Origin: Bacillota bacterium
GTDB taxonomy: Bacteria > Bacillota > Bacilli > Bacillales_B > DSM-18226
DNA: 15,470 bases
Assembly: GCA_030705665.1 (NCBI GenBank)
Contig: JAUZQA010000023.1
Location: 1 to 15,470, forward strand
Direction: 5' to 3'
Below, in pieces: positions 1-7,340 of this stretch. Within the stretch, counting starts at the first letter, position 1. Each line of letters starts with the position of its first letter. A program made the position numbers and the translations under genes. Under the pieces are notes generated by a model that saw only the letters and a list, made by a program, of their open reading frames with translations, was not told where the DNA came from and searched no databases.

Positions 1-6
1 AAGACC

Positions 7-42
7 AAATAAGAAAAACCGGGCAACCGGTTTTTCTTATTT
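7..42 (-). terminator. Intrinsic terminator at the end of the 44-382 gene
   Basis: A perfect 16-bp inverted repeat has arms 7-22 and 27-42 with a GCAA tetraloop (23-26). The outer part of the stem is A/T-rich, so it gives a U-run on either strand. It starts two bases past the stop codon of the minus-strand gene, so it should end that transcript. It may also serve a gene left of the window in the other direction. Confidence 0.85.
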
Positions 43-43
43 A

Positions 44-382
44 TTATTGAACTTGACTTGCATATTGCTGAACCATTATGACTCTGTCAAAAAAACTTTT
101 TAACATCAACCAACGTGCGGGATAAGTCGTCATATAATCTTCGATAATTTGCGGAGAATATATCATTAAACAATCTAATTGTTTTCTCTTTGATTTTAAA
201 TCATAGTAGAGGGCATGCGGAATTGAATAATGATCATGAAGCTGGTAAGGATTTAACTTTGTTACTTTTATTTTTTGTTCCTGAATATAAGCCATTAAGG
301 CCTCTTTTTGTAATTGAATACTCTCTTGCAGGGTTAACCCGTTTAGTTTTACTTTTTCATTAATTAGGTATATTCCATTCAT
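44..382 (-). CDS. Hypothetical protein, 112 aa
   Basis: This is an intact ORF with an ATG start and a strong ribosome binding site, GGAGGATC at 386-393, a few bases upstream. A perfect hairpin terminator follows directly. The 112-residue product has no signal peptide and no membrane segment. It is rich in Lys, Gln and Tyr and has a hydrophobic/aromatic C-terminal half (TYPARWLMLKSFFDRV around residues 86-101). I do not recognise a named domain or catalytic motif. The good translation and termination signals make it a real gene, transcribed alone. Function unknown. Confidence 0.8.
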   Translation of the reverse strand: MNGIYLINEKVKLNGLTLQESIQLQKEALMAYIQEQKIKVTKLNPYQLHDHYSIPHALYYDLKSKRKQLDCLMIYSPQIIEDYMTTYPARWLMLKSFFDRVIMVQQYASQVQ

Positions 383-482
383 AAAGATCCTCCAAACAAA
401 AAATGGTTTAGTATCTTTATGGACAGAGCTGATTCATTATATACTTGTTTAAATTTAGAGATCTTTTAATTTTCTTGTCTAT

Positions 483-506
483 AAAAAAGACCCAGCACAG
501 GCTGGG
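483..506 (-). terminator. Intrinsic terminator downstream of the isochorismatase-family gene
   Basis: The stem is CCCAGC (491-496) with GCTGGG (501-506) and loop ACAG. Read on the minus strand it is followed by a T-rich run (complement of 483-488). It lies about 130 bases past the stop at 638 and is the first clear terminator for that minus-strand gene. The plus-strand side has only a short T run (CATTTT). Confidence 0.65.
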
Positions 507-527
507 CATTTTAAGTCTTTATGATGG

Positions 528-559
528 TTAGGAGGAGGTCCTCTAGGAACCTGTCCTAA
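528..559. repeat. Imperfect inverted repeat in the 383-637 intergenic region
   Basis: Outer arms are TTAGGA (528-533) and TCCTAA (554-559). Inner arms are AGGTCC (536-541) and GGAACCT (546-552), with one bulge and a TCTA loop. It sits between the isochorismatase-family stop and the terminator at 483-506, so it would fold in the 3' untranslated part of that mRNA. There is no U-tract next to it, so it is not itself a standard terminator. The role is unknown. Confidence 0.4.
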
Positions 560-637
560 TCATATCTAAAAACATTGAACAATTTATGAACGGAAAATTA
601 ATTGTTTTTGAAAGTTAGTCATTTCGATTAATCATTT

Positions 638-1201
638 TTAATTTATTTGCGATAAAAAATCCTCAGTTGTCCTTAGTTTCCCAATCCGTGGAAAAATAAA
701 TCGAATCGTTGCTTCATGAGCTTCCTGTGAGAAAGTGGTCATAGCATCTGTTATGAAGATTTGATTGTAACCATATTGGAACGCTTCTCTTGCTGTGCTC
801 TCAACCCCAATATTGGTGGCAATACCACATAAAACGATCGTATCGATGCCGCGACGGCGAAGCTGTAGATCTAAATCAGTGCCAAAAAATGCCCCCCATT
901 GCCGTTTTGTAATCACATAATCATTTTCGGATACCCCAAGCTCAGGTACAAGTTCATCCCAGCCGGCTGGCCGATTTACCGCTGGAGTGTCAGTTGGGTC
1001 AACAATAGGGTGTAAACTATCCTTCCCATCTAAAAAACTGACTCGGACAAAACTGATAAAACCGTTATTTTTTCGGAACAGGTCAACAAGTTTTACAGCA
1101 TTTTCTAAAACTTGTTTGCCACCAGGCGCGGCAACTATGCCTTTTTGTAAATCAATTAGAACTAAAGCTGTTTTTTTGAAATCAATATGTAAGCTGTCCA
1201 T
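638..1201 (-). CDS. Isochorismatase-family hydrolase, 187 aa
   Basis: The product has the isochorismatase-like alpha/beta hydrolase fold. Using the ATG at 1201, visible landmarks are Asp17 in [10 protein letters not shown] (family catalytic Asp), Lys99 in [13 protein letters not shown] (family catalytic Lys) and the signature [15 protein letters not shown] at 126-140. In cysteine hydrolases (nicotinamidase, N-carbamoylsarcosine amidase) the position of Gly132 is the nucleophilic Cys. Gly there is seen in true isochorismatases such as EntB, so amide hydrolysis by a Cys nucleophile is unlikely. The start at 1201 is chosen over an in-frame upstream ATG at 1273 because AGGAGGA (1208-1214) sits 6 bases before it and the conserved fold starts there. 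It is divergent from the exporter/Mo-hydroxylase genes. The substrate is unknown; an enol-ether or other small-molecule hydrolase is possible. Confidence 0.9.
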   Translation of the reverse strand: MDSLHIDFKKTALVLIDLQKGIVAAPGGKQVLENAVKLVDLFRKNNGFISFVRVSFLDGKDSLHPIVDPTDTPAVNRPAGWDELVPELGVSENDYVITKRQWGAFFGTDLDLQLRRRGIDTIVLCGIATNIGVESTAREAFQYGYNQIFITDAMTTFSQEAHEATIRFIFPRIGKLRTTEDFLSQIN

Positions 1202-1236
1202 TTGAGATCCTCCTCTTTGTTTGCATTTACGTATGT

Positions 1237-1266
1237 ATCTTACCTCGATTGGTTTTGGCAAGGCAA
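1237..1266 (-). promoter_or_regulatory. Candidate sigma-A promoter for the isochorismatase-family gene
   Basis: On the minus strand TTGCCT (-35, 1261-1266) and TAAGAT (-10, 1237-1242) are separated by 18 bases, upstream of the ribosome binding site at 1208-1214. Both hexamers are imperfect, so this is only a plausible match. Confidence 0.3.
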
Positions 1267-1338
1267 ATTTCAACCAAATGGATAAATTAAGAGTTGTACG
1301 GAAAAATTGATAAAAAACAAGAGCGGGGATTGGTCAAG

Positions 1339-2355
1339 GTGAATAAGAAACAGAAACAAATGGAAAACAAAGCAATTTTAATTTGGAAAATAGCAGTTGC
1401 CTCTGCACTTTCCTGGGAGGTTGCTAAATTGGCAGGTTCGGAACATCCATATTTAGCCCCATTGTCCGTCATACTTTGTTTGCAAACAACAATAAATCGT
1501 TCGATACAGTATTCTTACCACAGGATGGTTGGAACTGTAATTGGCATTGTCGTTACCATGCTGGCTGCACCATATTTTAGTGTAAATGGCTGGATGATTG
1601 GGATATTAATTTTGATTGGATGTTTCATAACAAAGTGGCTAAAAAGGGATGAATCAGCCATACATCAAGTTGCCTTAACTGTTTTGCTTGTGTTTGTACT
1701 GGAGCATAAGTCAGGGGAGTACTTCATTGATCGTTTTCGAGATACGTTAATTGGGGCAATTGCAGCCGTTTTGATTCAGATGTTTTTTTACCCCCCTAAC
1801 TATACAAAGCAGGCATCTCAAAACTTGAACGATTTCGATCATCATTTGATGTTAACCTTTACTAAGGTGTCAGACTGGATTCGAACGGGAATGAACAAAC
1901 AAGAGGGGCAGGAGGTTAAAAAGGAAATAAGTGCCCTTTTGCAGGAACTCCACCAAACAAAACAATCATTAAACGCGGCTTCTGATAGTTTAATGTACAA
2001 TCCATTTGGAAAAAACAGCAAAAATAAGCTTCAATATATTCAACAGAGGCTCCAAGTTCTTAGTCTTGGCTATACCTACTTATCATCAGTGATGGAAACA
2101 TTAATGAATTGGGCCAATGAAGGAACGATATCTGACACTCAGCTTACCCAATGGGCGGACCAGTTTGCGGAATTAATTCCTTTTTTCGGTAATAAGAGAG
2201 CGATGTCTGGACCTCCAGACAATCTTATCAAAGTTGAGATTCCAGTGGAGCTTCAGAAACAACAGTATGTTGTTTCGCTGTTTAACCAAACATCTCAATT
2301 GATAAACCAAGTAACTAATGCTGCAAGGGCTGGGGCAAAGGAAAGCGAGCTCTGA
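1339..2355 (+). CDS. Aromatic acid exporter / FUSC-like membrane protein
   Basis: The N-terminal half is a membrane domain with about six hydrophobic segments (roughly residues 13-31, 37-50, 63-80, 83-100, 108-122, 133-150). The last carries RFRDTLIGAIAAVL, a pattern typical of FUSC/aromatic acid exporter (ArAE_1) proteins. The C-terminal half is hydrophilic, helical and likely cytoplasmic. The family is linked to efflux of aromatic carboxylates, but substrates are rarely known. I favour the GTG at 1339 (338 aa), which has GGGGA at 1325-1329 nine bases upstream. A TTG at 1294 would add 15 residues but lacks a clear ribosome binding site, and an ATG at 1360 is the other option. It is divergent from the hydrolase and 103 bases ahead of the XdhC-like gene, with no terminator between them, so co-transcription is possible. 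Confidence 0.75.
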   Translation: MNKKQKQMENKAILIWKIAVASALSWEVAKLAGSEHPYLAPLSVILCLQTTINRSIQYSYHRMVGTVIGIVVTMLAAPYFSVNGWMIGILILIGCFITKWLKRDESAIHQVALTVLLVFVLEHKSGEYFIDRFRDTLIGAIAAVLIQMFFYPPNYTKQASQNLNDFDHHLMLTFTKVSDWIRTGMNKQEGQEVKKEISALLQELHQTKQSLNAASDSLMYNPFGKNSKNKLQYIQQRLQVLSLGYTYLSSVMETLMNWANEGTISDTQLTQWADQFAELIPFFGNKRAMSGPPDNLIKVEIPVELQKQQYVVSLFNQTSQLINQVTNAARAGAKESEL

Positions 2356-2458
2356 CTTGTTCTGAAACTCCTGACTTAAAAATTACCATTCTAGGATAGG
2401 AATCAAGATGAATATATATATGTTAGAGTCTTTTTGAGTTAAAAGTAGGAGGCGTCTA

Positions 2459-3469
2459 ATGGAAGATATTTATTCCATTCTTGATCTGATTGACCGTCCG
2501 GGCGGTAAAGTTTTAGCGACAATTATCGATGTTGAAGGGTCAGCGTATAAAAAAGAAGGTTCATCCATGATTTTTTTTGAAGATGGAGCAAGATTCGGAA
2601 TGATTAGCGCAGGTTGTCTTGAAGAGGACCTTGCATTAAAGGCGGCGGAGGTTTTAAAGAAAGGGACGGTTGCTACTGTACACTATGATATGAGTAAGGA
2701 AGACGATTTATCATGGGGACAGGGGGCAGGCTGTAAGGGGTTAATTTCCATTCTGCTGGAATCGATTGATGAAAGATTAAAAACAGATTTAAAAAAATTA
2801 AAAAGGTATCTCAGTTTAAATATTCCAGTTTTAGTTTTTAAAAAAATCGGAGATTTAGGTGAGTACTTGTTTTTGCCGCGTCATGGTGAGCCATTTGGCT
2901 GGTGGGATGGTGAATTTCTAGATGAATATTATGAAGCTAGAAGCGGAATGTTTCAGGATCAGCCCATATTTCAACATCTTTACCGTCCCAAACCACGATT
3001 AATTATTTTTGGTGCAGGATCGGATGTAAAACCACTCGTTTCATCTGCTGCAAAAATTGGTTTTTCTGTTATCCTCTGTGATTGGCGGGAGGAACTTTGC
3101 TGTAAAAAGAATTTCCCTGAGGCAGACTGTTTAATCGTTGGATTCCCAAAAGAAATTCTTAAAAAACTAAGGTTCTTACCAACTGATTTTGTCATTATCA
3201 TTTCTCACCATTTCCAACATGACCAAGAAATCCTTTTGAATCTTCCAGTAAAAAAAATTGGCTATATTGGTGTATTAGGACCAAAAGAGCGAACAAAAAG
3301 ACTTCTTCGCAAGCAGGAAATACCGGAATGGATACACTCACCGGTCGGCATGTCCATTGGAGCAAAAGGCCCGGAAGAAATTGCAATTAGTGTCTTGGCA
3401 GAATTAATTATGATGTGGAGAAAAACAGTCCAACGAAAGCTTGAAACGGCGTGGACAGCCCAAAAATAA
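2459..3469 (+). CDS. XdhC/CoxI (PucA-like) molybdenum hydroxylase maturation factor
   Basis: This 336-aa protein has the length and layout of PucA/XdhC proteins, which insert or sulfurate molybdenum cofactor for xanthine dehydrogenase-type enzymes. The N-terminal XdhC/CoxI domain covers about residues 5-70 with the conserved Cys53 (ISAGCLEED), plus Cys92 in WGQGAGCKG. A C-terminal Rossmann-like domain begins with LIIFGAGSD (181-189). The family tail signature GMSIGAKGPEEIAISVLAE lies near the end. The ATG at 2459 has AGGAGG (2447-2452) at 6-base spacing. The FAD subunit follows after 28 bases and the Fe-S subunit overlaps that, so the three genes form one operon. In Bacillus subtilis pucA serves the purine-degradation dehydrogenase. 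Here the substrate is not fixed by the sequence. Confidence 0.9.
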   Translation: MEDIYSILDLIDRPGGKVLATIIDVEGSAYKKEGSSMIFFEDGARFGMISAGCLEEDLALKAAEVLKKGTVATVHYDMSKEDDLSWGQGAGCKGLISILLESIDERLKTDLKKLKRYLSLNIPVLVFKKIGDLGEYLFLPRHGEPFGWWDGEFLDEYYEARSGMFQDQPIFQHLYRPKPRLIIFGAGSDVKPLVSSAAKIGFSVILCDWREELCCKKNFPEADCLIVGFPKEILKKLRFLPTDFVIIISHHFQHDQEILLNLPVKKIGYIGVLGPKERTKRLLRKQEIPEWIHSPVGMSIGAKGPEEIAISVLAELIMMWRKTVQRKLETAWTAQK

Positions 3470-3497
3470 CATTGAGGGCAAAGGAGGGGCGTGTGTA

Positions 3498-4337
3498 GTG
3501 CTTCCATTCGATTTTGATTACTATAAACCAGCCACATTGCAGGAAGCAATTGAGCTTTATCAGTCATTATCTCGGCAGGGAAAAAAGCCAATGTTTTTTT
3601 CAGGAGGAACAGAACTGATCACATTAGGCCGAATTGAACTTCTCTATACGGAGGCGGCAATTGATTTAAAGGATATTCCTGAGGTTCATGTGATTCAAGT
3701 AACTGAGAATCAGCTTATCCTTGGCAGCGCTCTGAGTTTAACCAAGATAGAGGAGGCTAATATATTTCCACTTTTGACAAAGACTGTAAGTGAAGTGGCT
3801 GATCATACAGCAAGAGGGAAAATTACCCTTGGCGGTAATATTTGTGCACAAATTTTTTATCGGGAAGCTGTTTTACCTTTTCTTCTAGCTGAAAGTCAAG
3901 CTATCCTTGCAGGTCCTGAGGGAATAAGAGAAGTGCCAATTAATGATATTTTTCAAGAGGAACTAAAACTTAAACAAGGGGAAGTACTAGTACAATTGGT
4001 TACGGATAAGCAAGCAATAGATGCCCCCTTTACTAGTATTAAACGTCGGCAACAGTGGGAAACAGGCTATCCACTTATTACCATTGCTGCTTTAGCAATA
4101 AATAATGGTGTACGCGTTGCCATTAGCGGGCTTTCTCCATTCCCATTTCGTTCTCTGGAAGTAGAAGCGGTGTTAAACAATCGCCGAATTTCAATCGAAG
4201 AAAGGATCAATCAAGCGGTTGAACGATTACCACAACCGATTCTTGATGATGTTGAAGGGTCTTCAAACTATAGAATTTTTGTATTAAAAAATTTGTTTGT
4301 GGAAGTGATGAACCTGATAGGGAGTGGTTTAGCTTGA
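3498..4337 (+). CDS. Molybdenum hydroxylase FAD-binding subunit (CoxM/PucC type)
   Basis: This is the medium subunit of a xanthine dehydrogenase/CO dehydrogenase-like enzyme. It binds FAD and passes electrons from the Fe-S subunit to the acceptor. The start PFDFDYYKPATLQEAIELY is typical. The two FAD motifs are SGGTE at 35-39 and TLGGN at 110-114. The GTG at 3498 is chosen because AGGAGG lies at 3482-3487 and the protein then has 279 residues, the normal family length. An upstream in-frame ATG at 3441 would lie inside the xdhC-like gene and add 19 non-homologous residues. The stop overlaps the next gene's start by 4 bases, indicating translational coupling. Confidence 0.9.
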   Translation: MLPFDFDYYKPATLQEAIELYQSLSRQGKKPMFFSGGTELITLGRIELLYTEAAIDLKDIPEVHVIQVTENQLILGSALSLTKIEEANIFPLLTKTVSEVADHTARGKITLGGNICAQIFYREAVLPFLLAESQAILAGPEGIREVPINDIFQEELKLKQGEVLVQLVTDKQAIDAPFTSIKRRQQWETGYPLITIAALAINNGVRVAISGLSPFPFRSLEVEAVLNNRRISIEERINQAVERLPQPILDDVEGSSNYRIFVLKNLFVEVMNLIGSGLA

Positions 4338-4792
4338 CATCACATTCAATCGATTTGAATATAAACGATGAAATAAGGAGAGTGACAGTTGGTTCCGGGG
4401 AAACACTGTTAAACATTTTACGTGGCAGGTTGGGTCTAACAGGTGCAAAACCTGGATGTTTAAATGGGGATTGTGGTGCTTGTACGGTAAATATCGATGG
4501 CTGGCCAATGAAATCCTGCTTAATGCTGGCAGTGGAGTCAGTGGGGAAAAAGATTACAACGATTGAAGGCCTAAAAAATACAGCTATTCAGCGTGAATTT
4601 GTTGAACAGTTTGCTTTTCAATGTGGTTACTGCACACCAGGATTTATCATGAATTGCCACTCTTTAATTAGGCAGCATCCTAATGCAGATGATGAAATAA
4701 TAAGAGAGTGGCTTGAATCAAATATATGCCGCTGTACAGGGTACAAGGAAATTGAAGCCGCCGTTAAATCGGTTTTGAAAGGTGAAAACTAG
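4334..4792 (+). CDS. Molybdenum hydroxylase [2Fe-2S] subunit (CoxS/PucE type)
   Basis: This 152-aa protein carries two [2Fe-2S] clusters. The N-terminal plant-ferredoxin-type cluster uses Cys42, Cys47, Cys50 and Cys62. The C-terminal helical cluster uses Cys97 and Cys100 (CGYCTPGF) with Cys132 and Cys134 (CRCTGY). All eight ligands are present, so the protein should be functional. It starts with TTG at 4334, overlapping the previous stop as TTGA, with a GGGAG-like site at about 4320. It would relay electrons from the molybdenum centre to the FAD subunit. No large molybdopterin subunit follows: the operon meets a hairpin terminator 15 bases after this stop. Confidence 0.95.
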   Translation: MTSHSIDLNINDEIRRVTVGSGETLLNILRGRLGLTGAKPGCLNGDCGACTVNIDGWPMKSCLMLAVESVGKKITTIEGLKNTAIQREFVEQFAFQCGYCTPGFIMNCHSLIRQHPNADDEIIREWLESNICRCTGYKEIEAAVKSVLKGEN

Positions 4793-4807
4793 TATATGTT
4801 TCTCTAT

Positions 4808-4842
4808 GAATAAAAGGCTAAACAAAGTTCAGCCTTTTATTT
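4808..4842. terminator. Bidirectional intrinsic terminator between convergent operons
   Basis: A TAAAAGGCT arm (4811-4819) pairs with AGCCTTTTA (4831-4839). The pairing extends outward by A/T and G-T pairs and inward by AAC/GTT past one mismatch. The stem has T-rich sequence on both outer sides. It ends the plus-strand Mo-hydroxylase cluster and the minus-strand PBP gene. The PBP stop codon (4837-4839) lies inside the stem. Confidence 0.85.
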
Positions 4843-6918
4843 ATTGCGCTTTTCTCTTAACTCGAAATACTTATCAAGCACTCTTCGCCCGATTTTGACG
4901 TTTATACGATTGTCTTTTTCACCTTGAAATGCCCAGGGTACGAGTACAGCCATTGCAATCTTCGGATTATTACTCGGAGCATATCCCACTAAACTAAGAT
5001 TCATGACAGCAGGGGGCTCTTTTCCAAATTTACTCCTCTGGGGTCCATCATAAAAGGCTTGGGCTGTTCCTGTTTTTCCGGCAGGTGAATAGGAGGCATC
5101 TTTAAAATATTCATATGCTGTGCCTCCAGGCTCCTGCATAACTTTATTAAAACCAATATGTACTCGGTTTAACCACTCCTTTTTGACATCGATGCTATTA
5201 AGTACCTTTGGATGTATTTCTTTAAGAACAGGTCCAATTTTTTCTCTTCCATCTTCAGGCTCACGAATCTGTTTAACCAAAAACGGCTTCATTCGGTAGC
5301 CATCATTTGCAATAGTAGATACATATTGGGCTAGTTGCATTGTTGAATACGTATCATATTGACCAATCACAAGGTCCAGCATAAACCCAGGTAAATTACT
5401 TGTACCTTTTAAACCACTCTGTTCATTTGGAAGGTCAATTCCTGTCCGAGTTCCAAGACCATATGCAGCGAATGAATTTCTTATTTTTTCCATAGCATTA
5501 GGATCCCCAAGTTTCAGAGGTTTGTTATATTCATAGTGACCTTTTGCTAATCTGATGGCAGTATGAAACATATAGACATTAGATGACTTTTTTAGAGCGT
5601 TTATATCATTTATTGAACCTAAGTATGCATAAGATTTTTTTAACGGTGTCCCTTTAATTTTTAACCCTTGGTCGTCAAAAACTGTTCCTGGTAAAATTGC
5701 TCCTGACTTATAGCCTGTTAACACGGTCGCACCTTTGACTGTAGAGCCAACATTATAGGTAGTTGTAAACGTTCCAAGTGCATCATCATTCATTTCTGTT
5801 TGTCCGGTTTGTTTGTTCCATTCCATTCTTTTTCCAGCCATTGTTAATACTTCACCGGTGTGTGGATCCATTAAGACAACATAGGCCCGATCGAGAAGGG
5901 CTGTTCCAGGAAACTTTTTAGCAGCCCACATTTCTTCTTCAATTATTTTTTCAACAGCCATTTGTAAATCCATATCAATGCTAAGGACGAGATCATTGCC
6001 TCTATTTCCATCGGATACCACTTGAGATGCAATAATATTTCCACTTGCATCGGTAGTATTTTTTATTTTTGCTTGATGACCATGTAAAACATCGTCATAT
6101 TGCCTTTCGAGATAACTCTTCCCAACCCGCTCATTATGGCTGTAACCTTTCGTTAAAAAATATTGAAGCTGTTCGGCCGGCAGCCCTTCATCTGTCTTCG
6201 TTACCATGCCGATCACAGACCTCAAGGTTTCATTATATGCATATGAACGTTCCCAATCGGTAATGGTATCAACACCGGGAAGTGATTGTAGATTTTCACT
6301 TACAATGGCAAATTCATGTGGACTTACCCCATCGTTTTTTACAATATGCGGTGTAGTTTCATCAGCTAGGTTAAATTCACGGTAAATAGATACAACTTCG
6401 AGATCATCAGGACTCAGCTTATTTAATTCATTTTCCGTAATTCGATTTAGTTTAAATTGATAAATTTCGCGATCGGATAACTGATTAATCTTATACAAAA
6501 CTTTTTCCCGTTTCGTAATCTTTGCATCAGCCAGTGTTGGATTTTTTATGATCCAGTAATCTTTTTTGTCTCGTTCTGTTATTTTAGCTGTATCTTTTTT
6601 TATTAATTTTGCTAGTCTTTCAGCAGTTCTTAGCATTTCCTCCTGGTTGGAACCAACCTTACGATAAATAATCGCACTTATAGGAGTATTATCGACTATA
6701 ACTTTTTCGTTACGATCAAGCATTTTACCGCGCGGTACAGGATTAGTTATAGTAAGATCATCTTTTCGTAATAGCTCACGTTTAAAATATTCGCCATAGA
6801 CGATTTGAAGAAAACCCAGTCGAAGGATTAGAAGGGAAAATAATAAAAAGACACTAAAAATAATGACATTTAAACGGAATGGAGAAACGACAACCTTTTT
6901 TTCCAAAAACTTTCTCAC
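4837..6918 (-). CDS. pbpA: Class B penicillin-binding protein, PbpA/PbpH-like transpeptidase
   Basis: This is a cell-wall peptidoglycan transpeptidase (D,D-transpeptidase) anchored by one N-terminal membrane segment (about 15-40). The dimerisation/pedestal domain follows from PVPRGKMLDRN (60-70). The C-terminal penicillin-binding domain has all three active-site motifs: STVK (392-395, nucleophile Ser392), SSN (445-447) and KTG (615-617). The length of 693 is close to B. subtilis PbpA and PbpH, the rod-shape elongation PBPs, and the pedestal resembles PbpA from memory. Which of the two paralogs it is cannot be settled here, so the symbol is a family label. The start is GTG at 6918. AAAGGA lies only about 0-1 base upstream, which is unusually close; TTG at 6906 is an alternative. 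It is transcribed apart from qox, since a terminator lies between them. Confidence 0.92.
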   Translation of the reverse strand: MRKFLEKKVVVSPFRLNVIIFSVFLLFSLLILRLGFLQIVYGEYFKRELLRKDDLTITNPVPRGKMLDRNEKVIVDNTPISAIIYRKVGSNQEEMLRTAERLAKLIKKDTAKITERDKKDYWIIKNPTLADAKITKREKVLYKINQLSDREIYQFKLNRITENELNKLSPDDLEVVSIYREFNLADETTPHIVKNDGVSPHEFAIVSENLQSLPGVDTITDWERSYAYNETLRSVIGMVTKTDEGLPAEQLQYFLTKGYSHNERVGKSYLERQYDDVLHGHQAKIKNTTDASGNIIASQVVSDGNRGNDLVLSIDMDLQMAVEKIIEEEMWAAKKFPGTALLDRAYVVLMDPHTGEVLTMAGKRMEWNKQTGQTEMNDDALGTFTTTYNVGSTVKGATVLTGYKSGAILPGTVFDDQGLKIKGTPLKKSYAYLGSINDINALKKSSNVYMFHTAIRLAKGHYEYNKPLKLGDPNAMEKIRNSFAAYGLGTRTGIDLPNEQSGLKGTSNLPGFMLDLVIGQYDTYSTMQLAQYVSTIANDGYRMKPFLVKQIREPEDGREKIGPVLKEIHPKVLNSIDVKKEWLNRVHIGFNKVMQEPGGTAYEYFKDASYSPAGKTGTAQAFYDGPQRSKFGKEPPAVMNLSLVGYAPSNNPKIAMAVLVPWAFQGEKDNRINVKIGRRVLDKYFELREKRNK

Positions 6919-6950
6919 ATCCTTTAGGAGTAAAAATTAAGACCAAGTTA

Positions 6951-7000
6951 TTATTTCCACTTTAAAATAGAAATATGTAAATGTGAGAAGTGGAAAATAA
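6951..7000. repeat. Inverted repeat upstream of the PBP gene
   Basis: Arms TTATTTCCACTT (6951-6962) and AAGTGGAAAATAA (6988-7000) are complementary over 12 bases with a single extra A. The gap of 25 bases is AT-rich. It lies directly between the qox terminator and the PBP start, where a PBP promoter or regulator site should be. It could be an operator or a leader stem. I did not find a convincing promoter in this stretch. Confidence 0.45.
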
Positions 7001-7001
7001 A

Positions 7002-7036
7002 AAAGCCAGCCCCAAGATAGCAGGGGAGCTGGCTTT
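7002..7036 (-). terminator. Terminator of the qoxABCD operon
   Basis: AAAGCCAGC (7002-7010) pairs with GCTGGCTTT (7028-7036), and CCC (7011-7013) pairs with GGG (7024-7026) past a one-base bulge. On the minus strand the stem is followed by T-rich sequence (complement of 6996-7004). It starts 9 bases beyond the qoxD stop. Confidence 0.9.
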
Positions 7037-7045
7037 AAACTAGTA

Positions 7046-7336
7046 TTACATGGAGAATGACATTACCCAAATGGAACCAAACACTATTACGAGTGCAAGG
7101 AATATGGCGAAATAAATATTTACCGCTTTGGCACCGTCTTCTTCACCATCTCTTAAGTGCATGAACATAAAAAGCTGCATGCCGGCTTGAATGAATGCCA
7201 GGGCGCCAATGATATACATAATGGCTGTAACGGACAAGGATGTCTTTAATGCAATGAAAAGTGCTGCGAAGGTTAGCGCCAAAGATGCAATAAATCCGTA
7301 TACTTGGGTGGCAGGAAATCTTTTTGAATGATCCAT
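7046..7336 (-). CDS. qoxD: Cytochrome aa3 quinol oxidase subunit IV
   Basis: This 96-aa small membrane subunit of the heme-copper menaquinol oxidase has three hydrophobic segments (about 12-33, 37-57, 70-93). The segment AGMQLFMFMHLRDGE around residues 51-65 is typical of subunit IV (CyoD/QoxD/CtaF-like). It is the last gene of the operon, 4 bases after qoxC, and precedes the operon terminator. It is somewhat shorter than B. subtilis QoxD. The role is in assembly or stability of the complex rather than catalysis. The identification rests on both sequence and position. Confidence 0.93.
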   Translation of the reverse strand: MDHSKRFPATQVYGFIASLALTFAALFIALKTSLSVTAIMYIIGALAFIQAGMQLFMFMHLRDGEEDGAKAVNIYFAIFLALVIVFGSIWVMSFSM

Positions 7337-7340
7337 TCTC

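Noticed and set aside
436..441. TATAAT on the minus strand upstream of the 44-382 gene
   Set aside because: The -10 is perfect, but no acceptable -35 or extended -10 is found at the right distance in AT-rich DNA.
1202..1273. Upstream in-frame ATG (1273) extending the isochorismatase-family protein by 24 residues
   Set aside because: The extension is basic and unlike the family, while the ATG at 1201 has a near-perfect ribosome binding site and starts at the conserved domain.
3262..3591. Minus-strand ORF opposite the xdhC-like/FAD subunit junction
   Set aside because: It covers two well-supported plus-strand genes and has no recognisable protein features.
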